The notes beneath the pieces are model-generated. The model was not told the DNA's origin and made no database searches. It saw only the letters and a program-made list of their open reading frames with translations. A stretch of DNA of 64,000 nt. Source: Perognathus longimembris pacificus (Eukaryota > Chordata > Mammalia > Rodentia > Heteromyidae). Position numbers and translations under genes: made by a program. Shown here piece by piece: positions 1 to 12,164 of this stretch. The stretch is from positions 45,823,832-45,887,831 of the forward strand of contig NC_063172.1 in the NCBI RefSeq assembly GCF_023159225.1, in the 5' to 3' direction. Every line of letters starts with the position of its first letter. Within the stretch, counting starts at the first letter, position 1.

Positions 1-640
1 TGGACTAACAACAGTTCAAGAGAAAACTGGGTAAATTAGTTTTCACATTTTATTTCCACTTAGATCTATATCTAGAAAGGAGTGCATGAAGCCTATAACA
101 TTCTGTTTGTTCTCTCAAACCTTCCAGTAGCCAACCACAGTTATGGGGAAAAACAGGCTGCTGCTTCCTATGTATTTGCAGGAAAGACACTGGCAGATAA
201 GGGGAGAGAAAGAATGCCCAACAGGAAATTCTGTGTGAGGCAATGCCCTTTCTGGGTTCTTGACAGTCAGTCATAGCACTGAGTCTCAGAATCGACTGGA
301 AATGAAAGAAAGGAGCTTCCAAATGCTGCCCTACCCAAGCTGAACTCCACAGTAGGAGGGACGTTTCCCCCCTACCAAGAGACTCTTTGGAAAGGCTCCG
401 AATTGAAGCAGATGCTGCGACATTGACATGAGCACAGACTCAGTCTGAAAATGAGAAGAGAGAGGACCCAGGATGGTAAAAGGAGAACCAAGATTTCTGA
501 TTACGTCCCCAGCCCGTAGCCAACGACTTACTGCCCCAAACCCAGCAAATAACCGAGTGAATGCAGAAAGATAAAAGAAGCCCTCAAATTATGTTCACAT
601 TTCCAATCCTCTTCAGAGTCTAAGCAAATCCAGCATCGAA
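1..640. other. Unannotated unique sequence
   Basis: No domain-bearing reading frame, repeat family or RNA gene is recognised here. Reading frames of 64 and 90 codons exist on the two strands but overlap each other and look like chance. If the GC-rich patch to the right is a minus-strand first exon, this stretch would be the start of its first intron; that is inference. Confidence 0.4.
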
Positions 641-839
641 ATGGTTATCATCTTTAAGAAGAGTAGACTGGCTGAAAGGCGCCTTTGTTTGCTCAGTAAC
701 ACAGCTCCTCCCGTCTCCAGCACTTGTCTGAGTAACATTTCAATCCCAGTTATTACTCGGGTTCACAGTAGAGAATGCAGCAGGGGTATCCCTCCTTGTT
801 CCCTCTCTACTGCAAAACCCCAATATTCCCAGGGCGGAA

Positions 840-1180
840 AGCACCGTGCACCTCGTCCAGTGCTAATTATCGCCAGGTTGCTTACCTTCCCCGGATCGAG
901 TCAGCGCGTGTCCCGGGCGCCAGCTGCCCCAGGATGCAGTCCCGCCGCCCCCGGCCGCACTGCCCTGCACCGCTTGCACAGTCAGATCTCAGATCCAGCG
1001 GGCCCCCACTCCACCTGCCAGCTGCAGCTGCCGCTCCCGCCGCCCAGCTCCGGCCCTATGAAGTCATCCCTGTCGGATCACCACATTGCACGTGAGCCGC
1101 GGGGGGAGACGCACTGCTGCGGGTCCCTGGGAAGAAAGGCCAGAAACTGAACCCGACCCCCGCTCCCCCGGCACCCTGTA
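840..1180. promoter_or_regulatory. CpG-rich patch with E-box cluster (possible promoter)
   Basis: This is one of only two GC-rich stretches in the window; the other is the 5'UTR of an L1. It contains many CpGs and a cluster of CANNTG sites: CACGTG at 1089-1094, CACCTG at 1012-1017, and CAGCTG at 921-926, 1019-1024 and 1025-1030. CpG retention in an otherwise AT-rich, CpG-poor region is typical of a germline-unmethylated promoter. No coding frame with recognisable homology lies in it. It could instead be a decayed retrocopy 5'UTR or an isolated enhancer. Confidence 0.45.
886..1085 (-). other. Candidate 5' non-coding exon ending in a splice donor
   Basis: Reading the minus strand, GC-rich sequence ends in GGAAG followed by GTAAGC, with exon end at 886 and donor GT at 885-884. 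This matches the mammalian donor consensus at every key position. The sequence downstream on that strand turns AT-rich at once, as expected for an exon-intron edge. The upstream boundary is a guess based on where the CpG density starts. No open frame or known gene is recognised, so it would be an untranslated first exon of a gene extending beyond position 1. Confidence 0.35.
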
Positions 1181-1470
1181 GATTTGTTTTTTATTATTGT
1201 TTTTGCAAATGAAGCATGGATAGATTGTGTTCTAAAGGCGAAGTGGCGGGGACACTCGATCTGCAGACCGTTCTTCCTCACAGCGCTCCCCCATCAGTCT
1301 GGCTCCGTGGACAGCTCCATCTGACTGTGGGTTTCCCCTATTCTTCATCTTATCAGTATTGTTCATTTCGCGGAATCTGAGAACTAAGATTGTCTTTTGA
1401 GATAGATGCATACAAACACTCTGAAAATATTCTGAATTAAGGATCTTTAAACCCCTTTTGAACAAGCTCC

Positions 1471-1471
1471 A

Positions 1472-1519
<48 letters not shown>

Positions 1520-1613
1520 AGAGACAGACAGAGAGGACAGACATAGAGACAGAGACAGAGAGGGAGACACAGAGACAGAGACAGAGACAGAGAGGGAGAC
1601 ACACACAGAGAGA
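1471..1613. repeat. Compound microsatellite (CT)n(CA)n(GACAGA)n
   Basis: A CT run passes directly into a CA run and then into degenerate GAGACAGA units. Long serine/valine or glutamate/arginine frames across it are artefacts of the repeat. Confidence 0.95.
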
Positions 1614-1781
1614 GCACTAAGCTACTAACAATTGTGAAAGCTGGCATCTCTCCTCTCTAGGCTATAGAGTGGGAATCTCCTAAAGGAATGGAGAAATAGA
1701 GATGACCAAAGCAAGAAATCAAGAAGCATCAGAATTTTAAAAAATGTTTGATTTTTGCTGGTTAGTGGTACACAGATATTC

Positions 1782-1893
1782 CCCTGACCACCCTTCTCTA
1801 CCCTGTCTATTCCTCCTTTCCCTCATCCTCACCCTCCTCTTAGTCCTCCGTCATTTCACCCCCACCACCCCTTCTCCTCCTCCTCCCTACCTA
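1782..1893. repeat. Polypyrimidine tract
   Basis: About 110 bases that are almost entirely C and T on the plus strand, with only scattered purines. Rodent L1 3'UTRs contain purine-rich tracts, so this could be a relic of one on the minus strand, but no other L1 sequence adjoins it. Confidence 0.6.
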
Positions 1894-1899
1894 CTTTAG

Positions 1900-2885
1900 C
1901 AGATTGCGCTGCCCACAGGCGTAACATTTAGAAACCAAGATACAGAAGCCACACCTCCAGATTGCAGTGACTTGCTTTCCAAGTGGATGTAGCAGAATTT
2001 GCCTGGGCATGTAATGTTTTCATATAATCCCCTTCCATCTATCTTTAAATTGGTACCAGCTATCAGCAAAGCTGTTCTTTCGCTCACTCTTTGCTTTCCC
2101 CCCCCAAATTATTGATCCTATCAACAGTTTGGAATTCGGGTATTTTTAGGGGGAAAAGCCCAAGGGTTTAGTCCCTGCAGTTAATCCACACATCCTTCCC
2201 AAGAGGGAGTCATTTCCAAGCAAGGAGTGTCCTTGACACTAGGGTAGTATGAAGGTAGACTTTCCTCATTTGATTTGTCTTGGTCAACACTAGGCCCAGA
2301 AAAATTTGTCCAGCAGGGTAGAGTGAAATTGCAGAAGGTCAAGGAAGAACCTAAATTCTCCATCAGTCTTTATCATTTCCCAAATTAAGAAATAAACAAC
2401 AGAGTTTACCAAAACTCAGAATTTGTGTATTCTTTGAAACCTAGAACACTTAGCTCATCTCTCTGTGACCCAGTTTTATAAAAATTTAACCATAAGTATT
2501 ATCACAGACCTTGGGATTCTTAATCTATATCAATAATTAATAAATATGCATATACTTTGGTATTTCAGACTATGGATGAGACAATTGAATCTTTATTTTC
2601 ACAGATTTGGAATTGAAATTTGACATTAAGACTGCTCTTTAAATATACGTACAGACAACAAAACACAAAACATAAATACACTTGTGACCTTTGTTACCAA
2701 TAGAAATAACATTTAATTCCTTACTACAGTTCGTACAGGTATCTCAAAATATCATCTATACTTGTTATTTTGTATATTTTTAGAATGATTTTGATGTATA
2801 GAAACATTAACTAATAGTAGAGTTTCATACCTTCTACTAACAATTCCTCTATCATTTAACATCATATGGTAATGGTAATTTGTTT
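1900..2885. other. Unannotated AT-rich sequence
   Basis: No gene, RNA or recognisable repeat family seen. Only short chance reading frames of about 60 codons. Confidence 0.4.
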
Positions 2886-3180
2886 ATATATTATCATTAA
2901 TTGTAGCATATATTATATGTATACATGTATAAATACATATACATATAGTATATGTGTGTATATATAATAAATATACATATATACACACATATACTATAAT
3001 AAAATATATGGTATATATACTATAATATATAGTATATAGTGTATATATAATTATATATAATGTATAGTATAATATATTATACATTGTATAGTATATGTAT
3101 AGTTATATATTATTGTATTATATAATATAATGTAAATAATAACATTATATAAAATTATTGTACATATACAATAATTAGGA
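2886..3180. repeat. TA-rich low-complexity tract
   Basis: Nearly 300 bases of interrupted TATA, TATG and TACA steps. It could extrude or form many alternative hairpins and probably varies in length between individuals. The isoleucine/tyrosine frame across it is a composition artefact. Confidence 0.9.
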
Positions 3181-4374
3181 TATATTTCAGGATACTATAT
3201 TATTTGTCATAAGCCCTTGGACTCCTCTTGGCTGATAGTTTCTTCTCTCTATCTCTCTCTCTCTCCTCCATCCAACATTCTTCCCTTACATTGACAGCTT
3301 TGATGAGTAACCGTCAAATATTTTACAGGATGTCATGCTATTATTGCCCTGTGTCTCATGTTATTCTTGTGAAAGACCAGGGGTGTGTGATATTGAGAAG
3401 ATGTCCACAGAAGTAAAGTGTTCTTTCATCCAGAAAAACAATATACTATGAGTATGATTTATGACAATCGATGTTGGTCTTTTTCATTTGCTGAGACAGT
3501 GTTTGCAAGAGTTCGCCAAAATAAAGGTAAAGGCTGTCCTCTACTATTACAAATCAATGTGTGAAGCCAAAATCTAAGTATTAAGGACTTATTCTCAAAC
3601 TCTAAAGAGAAAGAGTGTGTAAAAAATATGTGGATTTCTTCTATGTGTATTCTTCAAATATCATTTTATTCAATTGTTTTTATGAGTATGGACTTCATGG
3701 ATCTGCATTTTATACTTTAGGTAATAATTCAATGTTTTTGTTGCTCAAATTATTCTAGCTTTGGCCATTGGAAGCTCTTTTAGTTACTGTCTATGTTCCC
3801 TTGAACTGCCTCTTTGATACGTGTGTGTATAGTTAAGAATTCCTTGATGTTGTGTATGTATGCCTGTGTGCCTTCATATTACAAGGTTTTTGTAGTTTTC
3901 TATCCTTGATACTACAAGGTTCTCCAGGTTCATCTTGTGTATTTCCTGCTCCATCCTAAAAGGACCTCTGGCTTTATTCATTAGCAAATGATACCAGAAC
4001 CCATGACCTGGGTCCATATGTGTTCATTTATTGGTAATAGGGTGTTGCTTTGGAATAGGTTTTCTAGTCCAATAAAACAAATCTTAACTGTGTCTACACA
4101 CATATCTACAAATGTTTCTTCATATATCCATCTGTATCTTAATCTGTAACTAATTATGAGTGCACAGTGATGCCTCCAACAAATACATTCACGTTTTCTA
4201 GGTTTGTTTTTCTGTAAATCCCCAGTCCTTCACTGAGAAATATAATTCCTACTATCTATTCTTAATTTACTTTATCATTTAATTGTAGTCTATGGCTATA
4301 GCAGCATAATGATTCAATCTTATTCATCATTCCTTCAATGTTACATTTCTGCTGGTCCTTGAACTCATAGTCTA
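3181..4374. other. Unannotated AT-rich sequence
   Basis: A short CT repeat near 3245-3265, otherwise nothing recognised on either strand. Confidence 0.4.
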
Positions 4375-4552
4375 GGCATTCTAGCTGTTTTTGCTCAAGG
4401 CCAGTACTCTCATATGAATCACAGCTCTACTTCCGGCATTTGAGTAGTAAAAGTCTCATGGACCATTCTGCCCTGGGTGACTTTGAACCAGGATTTCAGC
4501 CTCCCTTGTAGATAGTTTTACAGGTATCAACTACCAGCATCTGGCCCTAGGT
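4375..4552 (-). repeat. Old composite SINE (B1 plus ID type), degraded
   Basis: On the plus strand it reads as the reverse complement of the composite SINE seen elsewhere in the window. It has the 'gctcaaggccagtactct' tRNA-like block, then a block resembling the reversed B1 'tgaaccaggatttcagcctc' region, ending in 'accagcatctggcccta'. It is diverged, and I see no clear TSD. Confidence 0.6.
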
Positions 4553-6640
4553 GTCTCAATTTAAAAATATATTGGTAAACAGAGCCTCTGCTATATCTTA
4601 ATGAGTTTAAAGTTCTTTATTTTTACAATATGAGTTTGTTTTGTAAATACTTAGATTACTGCATTTTAAAATTTGGATTATGTTTTCTCAGCAGTATTAC
4701 ATGCTATATTTTATTTACTTGCATGCATTATCTTGATGTCTTGTATTGTAAATGGGCTCAAAAAAAAAGCAAACACAATAGATGAGTAAAACAGGATTAT
4801 TTGAAGGACACAAGGATTAAGTGTTAGAAAATTTCTTTGCTACAGAATTTAAAGGGCGCTCACACAAAATAAGTATAGTTTTACCCTCTTGGACAGGTCC
4901 ATCACTACACTTCTAAACTCATTAGGAAACAGAAAATGTTCAGCTAACAATTAATAATACGTATGAAGGTTTAAATAGTTATGAAATGATGGATATTAAA
5001 GACCTAATAAGTCCGACAAGAATTAGGCAGGGGGAACTAAGGAGACAGGTAATTCTGAACTTTAGATCTCTTATAGTTAAACAGCCTTGGCCGTGGATTC
5101 TACACACATAGCCTGATTTTGTCTCTATTTGAAAGTAAGAAATAAAATGATGTTGCATAGGGTTTCCCAAAGAATGAGTAATTTTTTTTTGTTTTGTTCA
5201 TTTTATCCAAGGAAATGGGCATTGAAGAGTAATAATTTGGAACAGCCTTATATGTTTTCCTCTTGTTTTCTGGTATAGGTTCATTGTGTGAAGCAGAGTA
5301 ATTGGAGGCTTAAGCAGTTTCTCATGATGCTTTCATAGATGCTTTCCTCTATGAACTAGAAGGAAATCAGTGTGTTGATGATACTAGGGAAAAGACAGAA
5401 GTTAGACATTAAATGGAAAGTTGTAACTGCTTCTAAGATTGCATAGTAAGAGGCACCAGGAAAATGAAACATAAATAGGAAATATTTGATGTCAACATGT
5501 AGGATTAAACTCTATCATCTTAGAACATGATATTCATTGCAGAATACAGATGATTTAATTTAATGTGTAGGTTAGGGTAGAAATTATTTTCTCCTCCGCC
5601 TCCTCCTCCTCTTCTTCCTATTCCTCCTTTTCATTGCATAATCTTTTTTAAAAATTAACTTCAGATCTTGATTTTGAGTCTTGTGATGCATCCTTTCTGG
5701 TGTTCTCAAATTAGAGATCAAATGGTTTACCGATGTCATGAGTTTCAGTAAGGGACACTGTGAAACCAAAGCCAGAAACCCAGTCAACATTTAGAACTTC
5801 TTGTTTGGGTTAAGGGTGTCCTCCAGAAGTTGCTCATTTATATGCAAATATGCTATCAGAAAGGGTAACTGAGTATCTCATTAGCAGCCATTAACAATTT
5901 AGCAGAGATTAGCTTCTCAGATTTATTATTGAGAGGAGTTGTCAAAGTGATTTGGCCCCAACATCTGCCACCCCATTGACAGCCAGGTCTCCTGCTCTCA
6001 TTACTCCCTAGGGTTTATTTGAAAACCATTGAGCATTCTGCTTATGACAATCAATAGTAAAATTTTGCATTAAAAGCAAAGTAAGTGGAGAGTTTTTGTA
6101 ACAGTAGTGCTGCTATGTATATATATATGAGGTAGCTGGCTATTAAACTTGAGTTAAGTACTCATAAACAAGCATCCACATTTTTACTAAAGTTAATGAA
6201 TATCATATAAAAGATATGAAGGATTCGTGATAAAAATAGTTATATTCACATCATTATAGAAACTGTTAAGTATTTTTTGTAGCAATGTAAAAGCAGTGAT
6301 ACTGGGTAACAGGAAAACTCATTATATGAAAATTGGTATTAACTATTGAAAAGTTCTGGCAGATATAAGAGAGTTCAATCAAAAGGAAAGTTACTGGATG
6401 TGATAAACAGCTCTCTAAGCATTCACATAGTGATACCAAAGGAGGATATTCTCAGGAGAGGATGCCAAAGGCTCAGTAGCTATGTGTACATGATTATTTA
6501 AAATGATGATTATTAAAACGAACTCCAAGAAATGAAAACAAGAGGATTGTTTTTGTTATTTTGCTTTGTTCTTCTTCTCCTTTGTTACTGTTTTTGATTT
6601 TTGTACCGTTCGTCTTGTATGTAAGTTTATCTGTTTTGGG
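4553..6640. other. Unannotated AT-rich sequence
   Basis: Nothing recognised apart from a short GAG/CTC-rich run at about 5590-5632 and a TA run near 6117-6130. The lysine/arginine-rich minus-strand frame at 5584-5790 is produced by the CTC repeat. Confidence 0.4.
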
Positions 6641-6885
6641 AAATGTAAGGAGGAATACAGAAAGGGTGGGACAAAGGGTGAAAAAAATGCAGCAGTGATA
6701 TTCACCATATACTGTGTTGAAAATGAATTATACATCTTATGAGGAAAAGGGGTCAGAAAGGAAAAATTAAAATAATACGGGAAGACACTGTTCGAAAAGA
6801 AATGTACTCATTACCTCAATTATGTAACTGCAGCCCTCTGTACATCACCTTTATAATAAAAATAAATAAATTTTTAAAAAGAAAA
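6640..6885 (+). mobile_element. L1 3'-end-like fragment with A-rich tail
   Basis: Ends in a block reading 'ctctgtacatcacc' followed by TATAATAAAAATAAATAAA. The same 'ctctgtacat' block sits next to the A-rich end of several other copies here (18008-18149 plus; 16256-16565, 16705-16917, 46280-46379 and 57477-57612 minus). One of these is attached to L1 ORF2, which supports an L1 3'UTR rather than a SINE. 5'-truncated. No coding role. Confidence 0.55.
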
Positions 6886-7937
6886 ATAACTATAAATGTA
6901 ATAAAGATGATTTTATGGACATTACTAAGAACTTGGCTTGTTTTATCAGTCCAGAATTGAGTTGTAATATTAGATATGTATGATATAGCTACCATTTTAT
7001 AATTGGAAATGATTATTTAATTTATATGTTTGTTTAAATGAAATATTTAGAAATGATTCTGTAGAATGGTACAGGTAAATCTCAATCTTTTTAAAATGTT
7101 CTCCTGTTTATAAAGTCATGAGATAAAACAATAATCCTTATATTTTTATGTTCTCTTTAAGAATATGATATTTTTTAAAAAATCACCAAAAGCTTCCTTT
7201 CTAAAAAAGCACATCTTAATAAAACTTACCCAATACACTAAACAGAATATGAAATAATGTGTACAAAGGAATTTATTTCCATAATTTCACATTCCTTCAT
7301 GAATAAATAAAAATACTTTTCATTAAATCAAATTTAGGGTAATAAAAAGTAAATTAAGCTTGACTAAAATTAAGAATTATTGAACCATGTTTGACCATGA
7401 GATGGGTTGCTATTGATTCATTCAGCAGATACTTATGCAGTACTTCACAAGCATACTACTGCTTTGTTTACTGGAGATACTTAAGTGAATAAATGAATTC
7501 TTCTTCATGCTCTGGTATTCTAGAGAAAGGGATGACTGGTAAAGAAGGCATAAGTTGGTGGGAATGGGTCATGATAAACAAGGGTAAGGGAGTAGGCATG
7601 GGAACATTTATATAAGATAGTTGAAGACATTTGAGCAGAAAATTGAAAAACATGAGAGCAATGTATATTAAGCAATTTGAAGGTTAAACATCTACAAGAC
7701 GGTCAACACATACTTCATGTGTTCCCAAAGTGCTGGATTAATTTATAATGCAATTCTCAGAGGAATGAATCTTTCAGAGGTAAGATTGGACTCAGGTAAG
7801 TGAAACAACATTTAGGGATGTTTAGGTTATGAATTTGGGCAAGATTAGTTGTTTGACTTGTGAAATTTATGATCCAGATGAGATTTTAGTTAAACAGACA
7901 GATGGATATACTAGTATAAAATCAGAGGGGAGATGTT
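6886..7937. other. Unannotated AT-rich sequence
   Basis: No gene, RNA or recognisable repeat. Confidence 0.4.
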
Positions 7938-7945
7938 ATGATTGT

Positions 7946-7953
<8 letters not shown>

Positions 7954-7977
<24 letters not shown>

Positions 7978-8169
7978 GGCCAGTCCTGGGCCTTGGACTC
8001 AGGGCCTGAGCACTGTCCCTGGCTTCTTCCCGCTCAAGGCTAGCACTCTGCCACTTGAGCCACAGCGCCACTTCTGGCCGTTTTCTGTATATGTGGTGCT
8101 GGGGAATCGGACCTAGGGCCTCGTGTATCCGAGGCAGGCACTCTTGCCACTAGGCTATATCCCCAGCCC
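7954..8169 (-). mobile_element. ID-dimer SINE (IDL-Geo-like)
   Basis: A tRNA-derived SINE in reverse orientation: a T tract (the A tail), then two ID-like units, ending in 'ctaggctatatccccagccc', the reverse of the ID 5' end carrying the pol III A box. It is flanked by a perfect 16-bp TSD, atgattgtagattttt, at 7938-7953 and 8170-8185. The clean TSD and long uninterrupted tail suggest a fairly recent insertion. Confidence 0.92.
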
Positions 8170-8185
8170 ATGATTGTAGATTTTT

Positions 8186-9216
8186 AAAGGCCTTTAGACC
8201 ACCTGCAATCACTGTGAAAGTAGGTGTAGGCTAGAGGACTGAGTTGTGGGACATTCCAGAAACAGAGAGGATCAAACAAAAGACTATGTCTAGGAATAGG
8301 TAGAATTGTCCCCCAAACCAAGAGAATATGGAAGAAAGCATCTGAGTAATTTTGGTCTGGAATGGAGAGAAAAAATGGAGTAATACTTAAAGTAGGATAT
8401 GGAAATAGATTTGCTTTTTGTCTTTGGGATAGTCATTTTCCATCTGAATGGATACATCTAATGGAAAGTAAATAACTAAAGATGCCAGCCAGCAGAGATA
8501 GTGTGAGAGAAGATAAAGTGGACAAAAGAATCCAATGTAGCATAGAAAATTTGCCCTTAGATAAGATGACAAACATTTCTTCTTCCTTAAAGATGGAAGG
8601 AATATGTAGCAAGGGCATCTTGAAGTTCCATATAAAATAGTGGAACTGATATTTGACATGCTTGGAATTTTTTTCTGGTCCTATATACATTCCCAATGGG
8701 AAAAAATAGCAGCTGGGAACTTGGAGCTAGGAAGATGTGAGACATGAACACAAGGGTTTTCTTAAGTCCTTGTGTAGGACAGAGGGAAAGAACTGAGTAG
8801 AACTCAATTTTCTATTAAATACTAAGAGTTGATTTAGAGTTAAGGCTTGTGAACTTAAATGAGACTAGTTAGCCAGGTTTCTGGGTTTTCAGCAGTCCTG
8901 TTTAGCTGTTTGATACAGGTAATGTGATAGCATAGAAATCTCTTTCATCCCCTTTGAATTTTTGAAGATTCAGTAAGCTGAGGGTGGAGACCAAGGAAAT
9001 CTAGGGTGTTTTTTTTTTTTATCATAGAATTTCTAAAGTAGATGGGGAACTCTGATTTAAGTAAGCCAAATGATGAACATTTTTCTTACATTTGATTTTA
9101 ACTTTATGTTGGTTCACAAGGCCTGGAAACTCACACCTAACAATAAACTAAAAGACAGCAATGTGCTGTACAGGAATTCACATCATTTTTTCACCATCAT
9201 TTTAGATAAGCAACAC
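8186..9216. other. Unannotated AT-rich sequence
   Basis: No gene, RNA or recognisable repeat. Overlapping minus-strand frames of about 90 codons at 8387-8696 have no recognisable domain. Confidence 0.4.
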
Positions 9217-9345
9217 TTTTTTTTGGTGGTTGTTGAAACAAAGCCTAAGTCTGTAGCTAAGGCTGGCATCAGACTCCTGATCTTCCTGTCTTAGCCTCTC
9301 AAGTGCAGGGGTTAGAGGTGTATATCACTACTCCTTGTAAAGTCT
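9217..9345 (-). repeat. Degraded B1-like SINE
   Basis: The plus strand carries a diverged reverse B1: 'gctaaggctggcatcagactc', then 'ctgtcttagcctctcaagtgc', then 'gttagaggtgtatatcacta'. These match the order of the Alu/B1 consensus read backwards. Old, with no clear TSD. Confidence 0.65.
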
Positions 9346-11179
9346 TTCAGGGTACATTTATAAAGCTTCTGTTAACGATAGATATACTGGTTTGATAATT
9401 GTTCATTGTAGATCTGTATTGCAATATTATACTGTACTTCCTAATTTTGTATAACATGTGAAGCTACTTCTGCATTTATAATAGAAATAGGTATATATGA
9501 CTTTATTACATTTGACTCTAGCTTTTAAATGTTTTTCTTCCAGCACTAAAAATAGATATAAAAAAGTAAAAATTAAACAGATATCTTCTCATTGAGGATA
9601 CACACTGGCATTATTTTTTTCTTATATGGGCTTACTATAACTGATTCCACTTTCATTTTTTTTCCAACTGCTTTAGTTTATTTTTGCTAATCTTTGCTCT
9701 AATGTGCAAATGACATGTTTGCCCCCTTGTGGTTCTTTCTGTAAGTGTCAATAGTAACTATTCTTGTTTTTAGGAAGTAAAGGAAAAGGTTGGAAGTGTG
9801 ACTTTTTGGTCAATAAAATTAGATTTCAAGACATTTTGAAACTGACAAGAAAACTTTACATTATTTGATAATGTACCCTCCTTCCTTAGTTTCTGGATTT
9901 GAGACTATGTTATCTACAGTAACTAAATTTGGGAGAAGATAACCCAAAATGGTTATTTTGATTTTTTTAAATTGTCTTTATTTGTCTTGCACAGTGAGTG
10001 TTGCTGGGCTTCACAAATGCTTGGTAAACTCTCTAACACAGACTGATATCATCAGCCCTGTGATATTCGACAGAGCAGAATTTCAAAGGGTGCTAGTTTC
10101 ACCATTACATACATTAGGAACCTTCTAATGTTTGCAATTTGTTTGAGAAGGATTCAGTGTTGTTTTTTTTAAATTAGATTTAGATTATCTAGCATAAATA
10201 AAGAGAAATCTGCTATTGATCAGTTTTCACTTCTGAGGGTTACATGTAGCATTATAAAATTCTTGAGAAAGTATATTCCTAAGAATACACGCATCATTGA
10301 CCTTTCATTTCATTTTGTATTCCATTAAAATAAATTTATTGTATTTAGTTATTCATTTAGTACTTCATTGGGTCAAGGAATATTATAACAACAATTCATT
10401 CTTTTATTCATTGCTTCATTAAGTCTATTGAGCACTTACTATGTGTTTGGCACGGTCTTTAGGTTCTGAGAATAAAAACCTTTCTTAGAAAGTTGATTGT
10501 TCTATAATTTGAACTCAGTACATAATGCTTGCTAGATGAGAACCATGCCTGTAGACCTTTATTTTCTGGACATTTAAACACAGAGTCACTTTTTGACTAA
10601 GTCAACGTGGGCATTGAAAATTCTATTTCATACTTTGCATACTTGGCTGACAGGGGCGTACCTCCTGGCCTTTTCCTTTCTTTTTTAATTGAGATTGCAT
10701 CTTGGCAAATGTCTTTTCCTGGGCTGTAGTTTTTCATTTTCTATTTGCCTTCCCATCCAAGCATTAGAAAGTTAGCAGGTACACTCAAATTAAAATACTC
10801 ATCTTAAAATAATGTGAATATTATCCCTTCCCTCTAGAACATTTTCTTAAAATCAACATTATTGTTAATAACAGTATAGACCAGGTGTTTTTTCCTTGGA
10901 CATGAAGGTATAGAGATGGCACTGGATGTTGAGATCTATGTATTTAAATTCAATGTCTATCCATAAGCATCTGAAATATGACATATCAACTTAAATATGG
11001 AAATGAGAAAGATGTAAGTTGATTCTTACCTTGCTTCACATAAGCATTTTGATATCAGGCAAGCCCTTCACTTATCTTAGTATCAATTCCTTATTTATGA
11101 AATGGATATGTTTAAAGTAGAATTTAAAGGCAAACAAACTTCCTGTAAATATTAATAAAATAAATATGAATAAAGTGAC
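9346..11179. other. Unannotated AT-rich sequence
   Basis: Nothing recognised on either strand at any scale I could check by eye. Confidence 0.4.
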
Positions 11180-11350
11180 CAACCAAGTGTTTCCATTTCC
11201 TTACAAATGGTACAATATCATTCTTTTTGATGGACGCATAGAATTCCATTGCATATCTATACCACATTTTCTAGATCCATTCATCTATTGAGAGGTATCT
11301 GGGCAGATTCCATAGCTTAACTATGATAAATAATGCTGCACTGAACATGG
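11180..11350 (-). mobile_element. Old L1 ORF2 3'-part fragment
   Basis: Reads as the reverse of the L1 ORF2 C-terminal region. The plus-strand order 'gtttccatttccttacaaat', then 'atagaattccattgcata', then 'tagatccattcatctattga' and 'taatgctgcactgaacatgg' matches the corresponding stretch of mammalian L1s. Both ends are truncated and it is heavily mutated. Confidence 0.75.
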
Positions 11351-11789
11351 TTGTGTTGGTAATTATTTTTGAAGTGATTTAAAAAGACTGATAGGAATAC
11401 AGTGTCATTCTTGAGCTACTTACAGTTATATTAGTAAATCAGAATTCAGGATCATGAGTGTTCATTGACTTACTTCATAAAGGTATTATTTATTATTAAA
11501 ATTTGTTATCTAAATATTAATTGAATTCCATGAAATTTTACTAGATTATACCAATGATTTAATAATTGTAAAAATTAGAAATTGATGTTCTCCATTATTC
11601 TCTAATAATTTTCAACAAATGGGTTAGAAAAAAATAGGTTGATTTTAAATAGATGGAACTTCCAAAATTAAAATTTGAGTAAATAATGCTAATAGATTAG
11701 AAAACAACTATTTTTAACTAATCATGTTGATAATATTTTTGTTCCAAGATGCCTGTATTATGTTGAAAAGCAAAAGCTCATTTTATTGT
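11351..11789. other. Unannotated AT-rich sequence
   Basis: Nothing recognised. Confidence 0.35.
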
Positions 11790-12037
11790 TTGTTTGTTTT
11801 ATGGCAGCCCTAGGGCTTGAATTCAGGGCCTGAGTTTCTCTGAACTTCTTTTGCTAATGGTGCTTTTGCACAAATGCTTTCTACCTCTTTAGCCACAGCT
11901 CCACTTTTGCCCATTTTGGTAGTTAATTAGAGTAAGAATTTCACATACTTTCCTGCTTGGGATGGCTATAAACTGGTATCCTTATATCTCAATCTCCAGA
12001 GTAGCTAGGATTATAGGCTGGAGCCACCAGAGCCCAG

Positions 12038-12038
<1 letters not shown>
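11790..12038 (-). repeat. Composite SINE (B1 plus ID), Geo-like
   Basis: Read on the minus strand it begins 'agctgggctctggtggctcc' (B1/Alu-like 5' end), passes 'taatcctagctactctggag', and finishes in an ID-like second half ending 'aagccctagggctgcc' plus an A-rich tail. The same two-part order is seen at 23856-24095, 27050-27268 and 39135-39383, so it is one family. It abuts the CT microsatellite. Confidence 0.8.
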
Positions 12039-12112
<74 letters not shown>

Positions 12113-12131
12113 CTCTCTCTGTCACTGTCAG

Positions 12132-12164
<33 letters not shown>
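12039..12164. repeat. (CT)n microsatellite with CA end
   Basis: An almost pure CT run to about 12106, an interruption, then a second CT run and a short CA run. It separates the composite SINE from an ID unit on its right, and on the minus strand reads as the expanded tail of that ID unit. Confidence 0.95.

Noticed and set aside
641..1150. 169-codon plus-strand frame across the GC-rich patch
   Set aside because: Open because of GC content. Proline/serine-rich low-complexity sequence, no recognisable family, and overlapped by another plus-strand frame.
1232..1647. Minus-strand frames of 124 and 66 codons rich in S, V, C and L
   Set aside because: They translate the CT/CA microsatellite at 1471-1613 and have no domain.
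2884..3084. Y/I-rich minus-strand frame
   Set aside because: Translation of the TA-rich low-complexity tract.
5584..5790. Frame ending in a poly-arginine tail
   Set aside because: The tail comes from a CTC/CCT repeat; no other evidence for coding.
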